Shown: piece by piece, positions 9,641 through 19,708 of the stretch
Numbering within the stretch: position 1 is the stretch's first letter
Layout of the letters: each line of letters opens with the position of its first letter
NCBI GenBank assembly: GCA_020186115.1
Contig: WSYJ01000001.1
Span: 310,001-374,000, forward strand
From: Histomonas meleagridis
Lineage: Eukaryota > Parabasalia > Tritrichomonadida > Dientamoebidae
DNA length: 64,000 nucleotides
Direction: 5' to 3'
The notes under the pieces: generated by a model
Seen by the model: the letters and a program-made list of their open reading frames with translations, nothing else
The model's database searches: none
Told to the model about the DNA's origin: nothing
Program-made: the position numbers and the translations under genes

Positions 9641-10010
9641 CTATGATAATTTATAATATTCTTACAACATAACCTGAAGGTCTTAGAAATTACAAGTTCC
9701 TCCCTTAAGTAAAAACATAAAACATTTAACAGAAGAAAAAAATACAGCATAGCCAATTAAATATTATGATTAACAAAGTCATATCTTTTATAAAGTTATG
9801 GATCAATTTGATTGAAATCGAAATCATTTTTAAAATTTCATTTGGATTAATTCCTTCTTAAATTAATTGTTTATGACGTTTCCAATCATCCTTTGAAAGT
9901 TCTTCATAATTTCCTAAATAATCACTTATAAATGACCATTCTTCAGACTCATCATAATCAAAATTTTGGAATATTTTTGTTAGCTTATCTACGAAGAGGC
10001 ATTAAGTAAT
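9640..10010 (-). pseudogene. Relic of a DUF3447-type ankyrin gene
   Basis: The minus strand, in shifting frames, encodes pieces matching the ankyrin proteins elsewhere in the window: SKDDWKRHKQLI followed by a stop and EGINPNEILK, then DFDFNQIDP, then LYKRYDFVN, then AVFFSSVKCFMFLLKGG. They occur in the same order as in the intact proteins at 48299-49510 and 59591-60754. Stops and small deletions separate them, including loss of the segment between NEILK and DFDFNQ. This is a dead copy with no start and no ankyrin units. Confidence 0.7.
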
Positions 10011-10765
10011 GTGAATTTTATGTCTTGACAATAAGTTCATTCAGGATTATCATTCACATTTATCCCCAATGTTACAGTTACAAACAGCATATTTGAATAC
10101 GCAATTCCATATCATTTAAAAGCATTAGGCATTACTGATATCAACAATATTCTAATCAAATGGGAAAAGGAATCAGCATTAACGAATTAAAAGGAAATAT
10201 CAAAATCGCCTCAAAATATGATCAACATATATAGAGAATTTTCCTGTATTAAAAACAAAAATAAATTGAAAAATTTGAAACACGATTTCTTATAATTATA
10301 AAAAAAATTAAGTGTCACAAAGGAACATATGATATTTTTAATATAATCAATAATCAAATGATTGATTTTGAAATTTCTATAATTTATCATATGTTTTTAC
10401 CTATTTCTTTATTTATCAAATCTAGATTGATGTCTTGTTTTTAATATATTTTAAACAAATCAAGATGAAATCCAAATCATTTTACATTTGAAAAATTCGA
10501 TTGGTTATTCTATCCTCCCACATTCAAACCACAAAAATTGAATTCAAAATATAAAATAGTAATATCTCGAAAATCATTAAATAAATTTATGTCAAACATG
10601 AATAATTGATACAACTTTTATTTTGAGCAATAATAATAATTTTTTTAATAAAATTAACTTTGAGATCAGGTTAAACTGAGAATGCGCAATTGAGTAACAT
10701 AATCACTTTTTAACAAAAAATGACACAACAAAAGTTATCAAATTTTCCCTATCGGTAAATAAGAT
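10011..10765. other. Intergenic, 755 bp
   Basis: Very AT-rich. I see no ORF with recognisable coding features. It may contain further unrecognisable debris of the DUF3447 relic to its left. Confidence 0.4.
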
Positions 10766-11320
10766 ATGCAGCATTTAGATTTTGCCATTATTGGTAATGA
10801 TGGAATCGGTAAAACATCTTTCTTGGATACTTATTTTTGGGATGATTTCCAAAGGAAAGAAATCATGATTAACTATACCAAAAATTTTACTTTTGAAGGT
10901 CATACAATTAATTTATCTGGCTTTGACCTTACGTATTCAAACAAAATGTATAAGGTTGAAGTTTTATGCCCAAGAAGTTTTTATTTAATATGTTTTTCAC
11001 TTAATTCATTTAAATCGTTTCAAAATGTTCAAAAAATCTTTTATCCAATGATTCAAAAACATGATCCAAATAAGCCAATCATATTAGTTGGGTTGAAAAG
11101 CGATCTTCGTATCCCTAATTCCTTCAATAACTATATGGAATTAATTCCTACTCTTCAAGGAGAAGTATTGAAAAAAATAATCGGGGCGCGTGCGTACATT
11201 GAGTGTTCTGCGCTTAGCAAGCAAAATTTAGATGATGTAATTGAAGCTGGACTTCGTTGTACTCTTGAAAATCCAGGTGTACAATCATTTCACAAGCACA
11301 AGGAATGTAATATCGGCTGA
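10766..11320 (+). CDS. Rho-family-like small GTPase
   Basis: 184 residues, the size of a small GTPase. G1 is GNDGIGKTS (phosphate-binding loop). The G4 region is VGLKSDLR, matching the Rho-type [TC]K.DLR form instead of NKxD. G5 is ECSALSKQNL, close to the Rho pattern ECSA.TQ.NL. The switch-II DxxGQ motif is not preserved (LSGFDLTYSN), so intrinsic GTP hydrolysis is doubtful. The C-terminus is ECNIG, so a CAAX box with Gly at the last position would be atypical. Rho proteins control actin and membrane dynamics; the specific role here is unknown. A related broken copy lies at about 60860-61340. Confidence 0.78.
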   Translation: MQHLDFAIIGNDGIGKTSFLDTYFWDDFQRKEIMINYTKNFTFEGHTINLSGFDLTYSNKMYKVEVLCPRSFYLICFSLNSFKSFQNVQKIFYPMIQKHDPNKPIILVGLKSDLRIPNSFNNYMELIPTLQGEVLKKIIGARAYIECSALSKQNLDDVIEAGLRCTLENPGVQSFHKHKECNIG

Positions 11321-12682
11321 AATATTTATGTTTTATTTTATCTAAAGTAATTCAACTTTCAATGCAAAAATAACTTTTGTAAAAATCATTTCGATGGAAT
11401 ATATTTGACGCTGCACATAACCTTTTAAATGACAAATGTTTTTTTATTTCCACCCACTGCATATTTATCATTAATTTAATAAGAGGTGCGTTAAAAAATT
11501 TTCACGATGGAAATTTCTCGAAGAAGATATCTACATATCTATGAACACAAATTTTTTCGGATTTCTTCTGTACGTTTTGGAGAAAAAGTGAAATAAGAAA
11601 AATGGAGATCTCGTGATTGGTAAAAGTTTTTATGAAAATATTACTATTTTTATAAAGTATATATATATGCGATAAAAAATTAATTTGAAGTATATTGATA
11701 TATCATATTTATAATAAGAAAAACATCAATTTATAACCAAATTCAATTTCCCTAATTTTAAAGTTTAAATAAAATAGTGTAATACTCTTGCTTTTTATAT
11801 ATTTATATTATCCATGATCTAAAAAATAATTTATTTAGATAATTTATTTAGATAATTTATTTAAAAAATATTGTATATATTTTAATTTTTATTTTTGGTG
11901 ATAAGATTTTTTTTATGAAACAAACCTAGTCAAATCATGTGATTTTCAGAAAAAATCAGATTATTTCCTCTATATTCATGACCCAATTCGCCAAAATATT
12001 ATTTTTTGCATTTACATTATGTTTTTTAATGATATTTTAAATTTTTTTGTCTTTTGTTTCTATATGAAGAAATGATGTTTTTGAGTATTTTTACTTTTTC
12101 TTCACATGTGTAAAACTGAACTTAAATAAGATAACATAGGTAACATACTGCACTGAATTCGAATATATATCTTCGAATGAAAAATATCAATTTTTTAAAT
12201 TTTGACTGCACCTCTATTTAATACTATCAATATGTTTTTATTATCATCAATATTAAATATTTAAATAATAAGGCAGAAACTCAACGTTAAAATAAAGTTA
12301 AACTTGATTTCTTTCTCACATATAAACTTCAACAACCATGAAACACAATGAATTAATGACATTGCAAAGTACAGCTTCAATTTAAATATCGTTTCTGCAA
12401 ACCCATCTTTATGAGATCAATTTTGTTCAGAACCACTAAAACACTCTGTTTATATTACCGTTTGACACTTTTCCGATCAGCTAAGTCAAATTTCAACTCA
12501 TTTCAGGTTATTTTGAATGCTTTCTGCAATTTCTTCTTTGAATCAAGTTCGGAAAAGGTTTACTTTTCTGATTTATTGAAAAAGTAAATGGGCTCAAAAA
12601 AAATTGATTCAATTCTGTTTGAATTTTAGAAGTTTACATTTCTTTTTGCGCAAAAAAAAGAGGGCCATTTTCTATCAAAGGT
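11321..12682. other. Intergenic, 1.36 kb
   Basis: AT-rich with no ORF of substance. A 13-bp unit (ATAATTTATTTAG) is repeated about three times at roughly 11827-11864. No RNA gene is apparent. Confidence 0.5.
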
Positions 12683-14263
12683 ATGCAACACCTTCCCATC
12701 CCTACTCCTGCCGAAAAGGAATTGGACAAAGAGCTGAATGACATTCCTGAAGAACCTAAAAGTATTAACGATAATCAGGAAGAGAAAGAAGAGGAAGCAG
12801 TTGGAAATGAAGTTGAACCAACAGATCCAGCCTATGATTATCTCTGGAAAAACCAAGAAGCATTTGTTGAAGCAAACTTTGCCCAAAACTTCGGGTCCAA
12901 AAGGAAATGGAATAATGTATTTTGGACTGTTTTGTTTTGGATTAATTTAATTATAAGTGCTGTTTTATTCTTCATGGGTAAGCCTTGGGCAAGTGAGTCA
13001 TATACCAAAGATGACCTTTCTCGTAATGACATGCTCATTATTGGAGCAGTTTCAATTGGCGTAACTGTTGTCATTGGCTTTTTAACTTATATCTATGTTC
13101 TTTTCTGCCCACGAGTGTATATCAAATCATCCATGATTGTCATGCTTATCTTACTTCTTGGATGTATGATTCCACTTGCAATTCTTACGACTCCACTTAT
13201 TCTCATATTAACTGGTGTTATCTTCATTGCAGTTTTCATATATCAATGCAGAGTTTGTTCCAAATTAAACTTCAGTGCAGATGTTCTTCAATCATCAGCA
13301 ATGATCATGAAGAAATATCCAGCTGTTTTCTTCTTTAGCATTGGCCAATTGATTTTCCAATCAGCTCTTTCATATCTATTTTCCTGTGGTGCTGTTCTTG
13401 TTTATTGCCGTAACATATCATATTGGTTATATGTTTATATCATTCTTTCCTACTTTTGGATAACTCAAACGACCACTTACGTAACATATACAACCATTGC
13501 CGGCCTTACATCTGCTTGGTACTTCCTTAACGGAACTGATTACATGCCACAAAGCATAATTGGCCGAGCGTTTTTGAACTCTATCGGCCCGTCATTTGGC
13601 GCGTGTGCGCTTGCAGGCTTTTTGGAAGGCATTTCGAATGGTTTCCGCTGGATCAGTAAGAAGGGTGAAACACTTTCATGTTGTTCTTGAGGATGTCTAT
13701 TTTCATGTTGTAAGTGTTGCTTCAATTGCTTCAAGTCCATCGTTAAGTTCTTTGTCGGAGTCATTGATCGTTATGCATTAATTTATTGCGCAATGTTCGG
13801 TGTGCCAGCTAAAGAAGGTGTTAAGAGATGGGCAAACCTTAAGACGAAGAAGATAATTAAGCAACTTTTGAACACAAGTATAATCAGTCTTACATTTGGA
13901 TTTTATTCATACGCATCAATGGCTGTTGGCGCTTGCGTAGGTGGTTTAATCGGAATGAAATTCTTCGGAAAAGATACACCACAGTTTACATTCATGTTCG
14001 TAACTTCAATGACATGCGCACTAAATGGTTTGTTGTTGATATCGAAGCCAATGGAAGTGATGAGCGATACTTTGTTCTTAGGATTCGCGGAAGCACCGCT
14101 TAGACTTGAAGTAGGCGCAAAGGAAGTGTACGACTTGTTCGGCGATGATACAAAGAGAATACTCGACCACGATATCAAAGAGGCAAAGGGAGAAAAGGAA
14201 GAGGGTTGCTGCGACGGATGCTGCGGATCTGGTGATGATGGATGCTGCTGCAATATTTGCTGA
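12683..14263 (+). CDS. Choline-transporter-like protein (SLC44/CTL) with one in-frame TGA
   Basis: Multi-pass membrane protein of the CTL/SLC44 family (choline or related solute transport). Two open stretches, 12683-13690 (335 aa) and 13793-14263 (156 aa), share one frame and are separated only by a TGA at 13688-13690. The frame continues open as GCLFSCCKCCFNC, then VIDRYALIYCAMFG. About nine to ten hydrophobic segments are visible. The Cys-rich loop CCKCCFNCFKSIVKF matches the family's CCLKCCFWCLEKFIKF region, and the late ISKPMEVMSDTLFLGFAE matches the terminal '..D TLFLCF.ED' signature. The C-terminus is Cys-rich (GCCDGCCGSGDD). The TGA lies in a 27-nt insert flanked by 11-bp direct repeats. 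It could be a recent nonsense change, a readthrough stop or an unusual intron (a 36-nt GTAAGA...GAG option, 13656-13691, keeps frame). Confidence 0.8.
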
Positions 14264-14610
14264 ATGAACTAATTCGTTGAAATTAAAAATACAATTCTAC
14301 GATTGAAAATGAAATTGTTTATGCTAAAACATATTGGAACTGTGGCGTTATTAGGTTATTAACTATTTGATGGAAGCTGAGTGTTATATCTCATGAATAA
14401 CATTCGATGATTTTCTGATTGATCAAAAAATAGTATTTTGAAATAAATATGAAAATATACTTGCGCTTTATTATAGACACGTTGTGTCTTGAAGAAAGTA
14501 AATTCTTTGGAGAAATTTGATAATACATATCAAAAAAACAAAAATTCAGTTGACTTGAACATGTAAAACAAATCTATTGGTGGTACGTTTAGAAATAAAG
14601 AAATATTTGA
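14264..14610. other. Intergenic, about 350 bp
   Basis: AT-rich spacer between the transporter and the ankyrin gene. A GTACGT hexamer at 14583, identical to the trichomonad 5' splice consensus GTAYGT, leaves open that a first exon of the next gene lies here. No such exon could be defined. Confidence 0.35.
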
Positions 14611-15825
14611 ATTTTCATTTTTTTTAAAAAAGTGATTCATTTTGATCCAACCAAAATTTCTAAAAGTATAATTGACCAAAACTATGCAATGCTTTGTATG
14701 CTTCCAGAGTATCCAAAACACAAAATATCTCAACCAATTTTTTCTTTATAGTTTATTTATTTTTCTAATCTCAGTGGGTTCGAATTTAACTATCCATTAC
14801 CAACGACCAATCTTCATTTGATTCATATTTCTGCTGCATGTGACAATTTAGAAGTTTTTCTATTTTGTCTTTCCAGTAATTTATTTTCGATTAGAACTCA
14901 AAGTCCAGATTTATATGAGCCTATTCATTATGCATGTGCATCGGGATCTTATGAAATCTTATCATATATTTTAGCCATTGATTCTTCTTTATCACGTATT
15001 CGTTATCAAGTTGATCATTCATTATGTTATTTTGCTCTTTTTTCTGGTGACAAAAAAATATTAAAATTGATTCTAAAAAATGGATTTACACCTAATCATT
15101 CATATGAAGATTTAATATGTTCTTCAATTATAATGAAGAAAAATGAATGTTTAAAGACACTACTCAAAAATGACTTCATTGATAAGACACATAATTCTAT
15201 TCGAACAGCTTTTACATCATTTAACTTCGAAGCAATTGAAATATTAATTAGTTTCGGAATTGATCCAAATGTAACTTTAAAAAACGGAAAACATATATTT
15301 ATTGCTGCATGTGAACTTCATAACAAATATTTAGCTAAAATATTAATGAAAAATGTTGATGGAGAACAATCAACAAACATAAGTCTCTCTTATGCATTGT
15401 GCTTACTTGGTAGCTCAAGTGTTTTAAAATATTTCTTGAGAAATGTTAAATTCGATATAAAGAAGCCATGTAGAAATGGAATAGAACCACACAAAGCTTT
15501 GGTTGGTTTGCCCCAAAGAAAAGCATTAAAAATGATAAAAATCCTTTTTAAAAATGGATATGAACTTGATTATGTTTCGGATAAATCTCATGCAACATTT
15601 CTAATAGATGTGTGCATGAATATACATAATAAATCATTGGAATTAATTAGTTGGCTACTTGAAAATGGAGCAAATCCATTCGCTCAAATCCCTAATCACA
15701 ATAACACGTGCTTATATCAGTGCGTCAAAGAAATGGCTAAAACATTTATTTATGGCAAAAAGATCAAACCCATTTTACATATCTTCAACAAATTTCTTGA
15801 AAATAAAACAGAAACAGATCAATAA
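14611..15825 (+). CDS. Ankyrin-repeat protein with a 24-nt intron
   Basis: The main open stretch 14775-15825 encodes divergent ankyrin repeats: IHYACASGSYEILSYIL, FNFEAIEILISFGIDPNV, FIAACELHNKYLAKIL, SLELISWLLENGANPF. It has no ATG near its beginning. Upstream, in the same frame and separated by one TAG (14749-14751), lies more coding-like sequence (ending PEYPKHKISQPIFSL). Removing 14751-14774 (GTTTATTTATTTTTCTAATCTCAG, begins GT and ends AG) removes the stop and joins the two in phase 2 as SLYGFEF. The size and pattern match the clearer 23-nt intron at 41047-41069. The 5' start is unresolved: the frame closes at a TGA before 14611, so either another intron or a start at a downstream ATG (14690) applies. 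Ankyrin repeats mediate protein binding; the partner is unknown. Confidence 0.65.
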
Positions 15826-16070
15826 ACCACTATTTGTAACGAATAACTCTTGAGTTTTTTCGTAAATATTACAAATTATCCTAAAAAAATTAAATGAAAT
15901 AAATTATAATTAATAAAGAAAAAATATTTTTTCAATGAAACACACCATTTTGTAATTTCTTTTATACAAATTCGCATTTAAAAAATTGTTACACATTTCA
16001 TCAAACATATTTTTACCTAATTAAAGAATTTTACATAAGTTTTCATATTTTCGAACCGTCATCAAAGTTT

Positions 16071-17315
16071 TTATGCTCTTGGCCCAGCGATTGTCATTGG
16101 CCTTCCATTAATCAAATCCTGCACCACTCTTTCTATAATTCTATGGCCAGCACTGCAATTAAATTCTCTGTCGTTGTATTTCAGTTTTATCTGCTTTACA
16201 AATTGCGCGATATTTTCTTCGGTCGAAATCGGCCTTGGCACAAATGACGTCGATAATTGTATATACGCATGGTTCAGCAGTTCTTCGATTGTTGGCCTTC
16301 GTTTTGGATTTGGTTGCAAACACATTTGCATTACATTTTTCAACAATTCAAAGTCAGGAAATTCTTTCAAAACTTCGAACTTGATAACGTTATTGTTAAA
16401 TATCGTATTATTTGCCTGGTTTTGTGGTGGTCGACCATATACAAGTTCATATAAAATACATCCGATACTATAAACATCAGCAGAAGTACTCAGTTTTGCG
16501 GGTTGCTTCCAATCAGAAAATGATTCGGGAGCTTTGTATTGAAAACTACTGCTTTGACGAAAGAATTCGGTACTCGTAGCATCATCTTGAATGACTTTGG
16601 CAAAGCCAAAATCAATCAGTTTGAGTGTGCGCTTGACCATTAGGAAATTGGACGGCTTAAGATTCCCATGGATGATCTTTTTTTCATGAATTGTTTGAAC
16701 AGCTTCAAGCATTTGTTGCCATGTGTATCGAATATAATTAGGTGAAAGACGCTCTTGACTAGAAATTATGCTACGGAGATCTGCATCGCCAAGTTCAAGA
16801 ACAATTAAAATTAATTTTTCATTTGTGTTAATCTCACTGTCAATAATATTGATGATACGATCACTGCCTTGAAGCTCTTGTAAAAGTTTGATTTCGTTTT
16901 CATAGTTTTCGAGAATTGTGAGACTTTTATCAGAATAACGAACTTCTTTTAATGCATAAAAATCACCATTGCTATCAAATACTTTGTATATCTTAGATTC
17001 TGAACCAGAACCAATCCTTTCAAGACGATTATATGTGATTCCATTAACAGTTATTTGTTTTTTCGGATTTATGATTTGTGAAAAAATAGCTTTTGGAGAC
17101 ATTGAAGAACTTGGAGGAGAAGGTTGTTGAACTGAATTTATAGGAACGCGAATTGCATGATTGAAATGACTTGAGCTACTATTATTATTATTATTTGTCA
17201 TATCAATATCTGTTTCTTCCATCATTTCTTCTTTATCTTTCAAAGGATATTCTTTTCTTCCTTGAGCAAGAGAAGGATTCCTGAAATAAATTGGCTTAAA
17301 TGGGCGAGAAGTCAT
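16071..17315 (-). CDS. MPS1/TTK-like kinase with HGN catalytic loop (probable pseudokinase, copy 1)
   Basis: 414 residues. The N-terminal 110 residues are low-complexity (MEETDIDMTNNNNNSSSS). The kinase domain resembles MPS1/TTK: glycine loop GSGSESKIYKVFDSNG, YALKEV lysine, LELGDADLRS hinge, YTWQQMLEAVQTIHEKKIIHG, LKLIDFGFAK, YKAPESF, SIGCILYELVYG. The HRD motif reads HGN (IIHGNLKPSNF), so the catalytic-base Asp is Asn, while the ATP lysine and DFG are kept. Catalysis is therefore doubtful, and a scaffold or allosteric role is possible. A paralogue at 50988-52205 has the same change. The upstream region has two ACCGTT/AACGGT motifs (17364-17370, 17387-17393). The family assignment rests on overall pattern. 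Confidence 0.85.
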   Translation of the reverse strand: MTSRPFKPIYFRNPSLAQGRKEYPLKDKEEMMEETDIDMTNNNNNSSSSHFNHAIRVPINSVQQPSPPSSSMSPKAIFSQIINPKKQITVNGITYNRLERIGSGSESKIYKVFDSNGDFYALKEVRYSDKSLTILENYENEIKLLQELQGSDRIINIIDSEINTNEKLILIVLELGDADLRSIISSQERLSPNYIRYTWQQMLEAVQTIHEKKIIHGNLKPSNFLMVKRTLKLIDFGFAKVIQDDATSTEFFRQSSSFQYKAPESFSDWKQPAKLSTSADVYSIGCILYELVYGRPPQNQANNTIFNNNVIKFEVLKEFPDFELLKNVMQMCLQPNPKRRPTIEELLNHAYIQLSTSFVPRPISTEENIAQFVKQIKLKYNDREFNCSAGHRIIERVVQDLINGRPMTIAGPRA

Positions 17316-17489
17316 AAGCTTTTAATATTTTAAACGTATATATAAATACAAACGTTTTTTGGCTAACGGTTTCTCATCGTTCAGTCGACCGTTTATTGAA
17401 TTAAAATTTTGTTTTCCATGAAAACATTTTTTTATGCAGAAAACATTCAGACAAGAATAAATCAATTATTTCTTTATTGCCTAATAGTA

Positions 17490-18347
17490 TTATAACAATG
17501 TCGGTGTCTCGTTTCGTGTGAATACATCTTTAACCGGTGCCGTTCCATCATGCCACACCATCCATATCCGGGTGCTAAAAACATGAAATAGAATCTTTAC
17601 AAGGTTCCTAAAGTCAACGTATTTGGTTGCCGTGTAATAAAATGTAAGTTTTTTCCCATCAAATTGATACTCTGCACCAGTTATACTCATCGGGAGACAT
17701 AACTCTTCAACCTTTTTCTGACATATTTCCAACGCTTTTCTTTCATTTTCGAGTTTGATGGGAATATAATTTATTTCATTTTGTAATGCTTTCCGCTGAA
17801 TTTTTTTAGAATTTTTCATTTCTCTTGACGGTGGTGTTTTAGTCAACGAAATAACCAAGCCGATATCAAGTCCTCTGTCAGCCTCTGTAATAACGTAATC
17901 ACCAACATGCAAATCCAAATTTGGAGGAATTGCAAATGTTGATACTCTACTTTGATGAAATTGAATAGAACAATAGTTATTTGGATATAATGAATTCTGG
18001 GCATTATATTCAAAATCAAATTGTTTTAATGGACTTCCATTACTAAAATAAAGAAAAGGAGAAGATGGAGCTGATTCAGAAAAATAATGTCCTGGTACAT
18101 CTGGGAAATTGCTAAAACTTATGTTTTGATCATCTAATGGTGGTGAAAATTCACCAAATTCATCTCTTAATGAAGAAGGAAGTAAGCTGATACTATTATT
18201 AAATGGTTCGTCATCTAATTCGGTAAAGTAATTCCAAGAGTCTGTCATGATATTTGCAAAGTTTTCTCTGCGGTTTTCAATATCGATAGATTCAAATTTG
18301 AATGAATAAAAATTTAAGACAAATTTTTTAATTAGACATCCAACCAA
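17490..18347 (-). CDS. PSP1 C-terminal-domain protein
   Basis: 285 residues as an open frame; the likelier start is the ATG at 18248 (MTDSWNYF), giving 252 residues, since the upstream 33 residues look like AT-rich leader. The C-terminal half is a PSP1-type domain: HVGDYVITEADRGLDIGLVI, a helical stretch with paired Lys/Glu, then YQFDGKKLTFYYTATKYVDFRNLVKILFHVFSTRIWM. This matches the conserved 'F.Y.A..RVDFR.LV..L...+..RI.M' ending. Bacterial and yeast relatives occur in RNA/DNA-handling contexts, but the biochemical function of the domain is poorly defined. The N-terminal 110 residues are Ser/Pro/Asn-rich and probably disordered. Confidence 0.85.
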   Translation of the reverse strand: MVGCLIKKFVLNFYSFKFESIDIENRRENFANIMTDSWNYFTELDDEPFNNSISLLPSSLRDEFGEFSPPLDDQNISFSNFPDVPGHYFSESAPSSPFLYFSNGSPLKQFDFEYNAQNSLYPNNYCSIQFHQSRVSTFAIPPNLDLHVGDYVITEADRGLDIGLVISLTKTPPSREMKNSKKIQRKALQNEINYIPIKLENERKALEICQKKVEELCLPMSITGAEYQFDGKKLTFYYTATKYVDFRNLVKILFHVFSTRIWMVWHDGTAPVKDVFTRNETPTLL

Positions 18348-18359
18348 ACAAAATTACCA

Positions 18360-19660
18360 TCTCTCGATCACTTTTTCATGAGGAGATAACCAAGAAAGAA
18401 CAATATTGAACAAGAATTTTTGAGAAATTCAAAAAAAATTAGGTACTAATAAAAAGAATTTTCTTGCTAATGCATAAAAAATCCAATTATTTACTTGACC
18501 AAAAATTAAATTTAAATCTAATTTAAAAATTTAAATTCTCTTTTTGTAAAATCATTATATAATCATCAAATCATGAACCTTTTTGGATATTTTTTTTAAT
18601 AAATTATTAAAACAAAATCAAAAACTAAAGCGATTCTTCCTGTAAAAAAGACGTCATAATTGCAACGATCAATTTTTATACAAAAATGGCAAACAAAAAA
18701 TTCGTTGAACAACAAAAATCATTTGTTGTTATTTTCAATTATACTTCATTCCAGTTTTGTTGTTCGGAAGTATGAAGTTTCGAACAAAACTGTAACTTCA
18801 ATTTTTTCAAAATAGAAGAATCAAATTCTTATGCATTATTAAAAAAAAGTTAATAATAATCCAAACAAAATATAGTTTCAAGTATAAGATGTGAACAACA
18901 TTCTTTTAATCATTAACACTGGTTCCTATATCTATGCATTATTGCATTACATGCCATGAGTGGAACGTTCCCAGTTCCAACCAAAAATATTTAGTCAAAT
19001 AATTCAATAAGTCATAATAACTTTTTCTATGATGTTAAAAAAGTTTTCAAAAAACGAACATCTGCAAAAGTGCCATCTAAAACCAAACCAGATCCTAAAC
19101 CGTCAAAATTTTATTGTGCTTTCATGCATCTAGATTTGTTTCAAACCCAAATGACAAAATGAAATTGTCTTTTTGCATTTGAGCTTCGCCTTACTTCCGA
19201 GAGGCAAGAAATTAGGGTCCTTTTTTAAAAGATTATTTCATATCAACCCTAATCATGGTTTCTTTGAGAAACACTTTATATCAAAATACGTATGCGTCAG
19301 TAGGCCGCCGAAGAATTTTCTCGAATATGAATTTATGTTGATTTTTGTTTTTAATTTTTTTTTAATAAAAATTATATTCCAATAAGAAGAATGTCTAAAT
19401 GCTGCCCATTTCTTATACAAAGCAACAAGGAGTATATACTCCCAAAAGCGTAGAAGCTATTCTTTAAAACTAGATTTCTTATCATTATAATAAAAATTCA
19501 ATATTTTATTCACAAAAAGTTCAATTCCCCTCGTAAAGGGCAATAACCGCAAGCGAAGTTTGTGAAATTCAAACGACCATCACTTGCTCGCACAAAATTA
19601 GTACTTTTCATTCAATTTTTTTCTCTATTTTTTGTATAGTTTACTTTGTATTGAACGGAA
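18360..19660. other. Intergenic, 1.3 kb
   Basis: Mostly AT-rich with no supported gene. The 70-aa ORF at 19173-19385 lies in a slightly less AT-rich patch but shows no recognisable domain. No tRNA-like box pair was found by eye. Confidence 0.4.
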
Positions 19661-19677
19661 GTGTTTGAGCAGCTTAA

Positions 19678-19687
19678 GACCGTTAAA
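19678..19687 (+). promoter_or_regulatory. GACCGTTAAA motif upstream of Tup1-like gene
   Basis: GACCGTTAAA ends about 20 bp before the first in-frame ATG (19709). It shares ten bases with the elements at 1067 and 46860. This position also supports 19709 as the start codon. Confidence 0.4.
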
Positions 19688-19708
19688 ACAAGAAAAGGCA
19701 AACAGCCC

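Noticed and set aside
11820-11870. AT-rich tandem repeat as a replication origin
   Set aside because: Only three short copies, and low complexity is common in the intergenic DNA here.
13656-13714. 50-nt intron (GTGAAA...TAAG, 13665-13714) to remove the TGA in the transporter
   Set aside because: Phases do not match (donor phase 1, acceptor phase 0).
14763-14790. GGGTTCGAATT resembling a tRNA B box
   Set aside because: No matching A box or acceptor stem; the sequence is part of the ankyrin gene just after its short intron.
19173-19385. 70-aa ORF in the gap before the Tup1-like gene
   Set aside because: No start context, no domain, ends in Phe/Ile-rich AT sequence.
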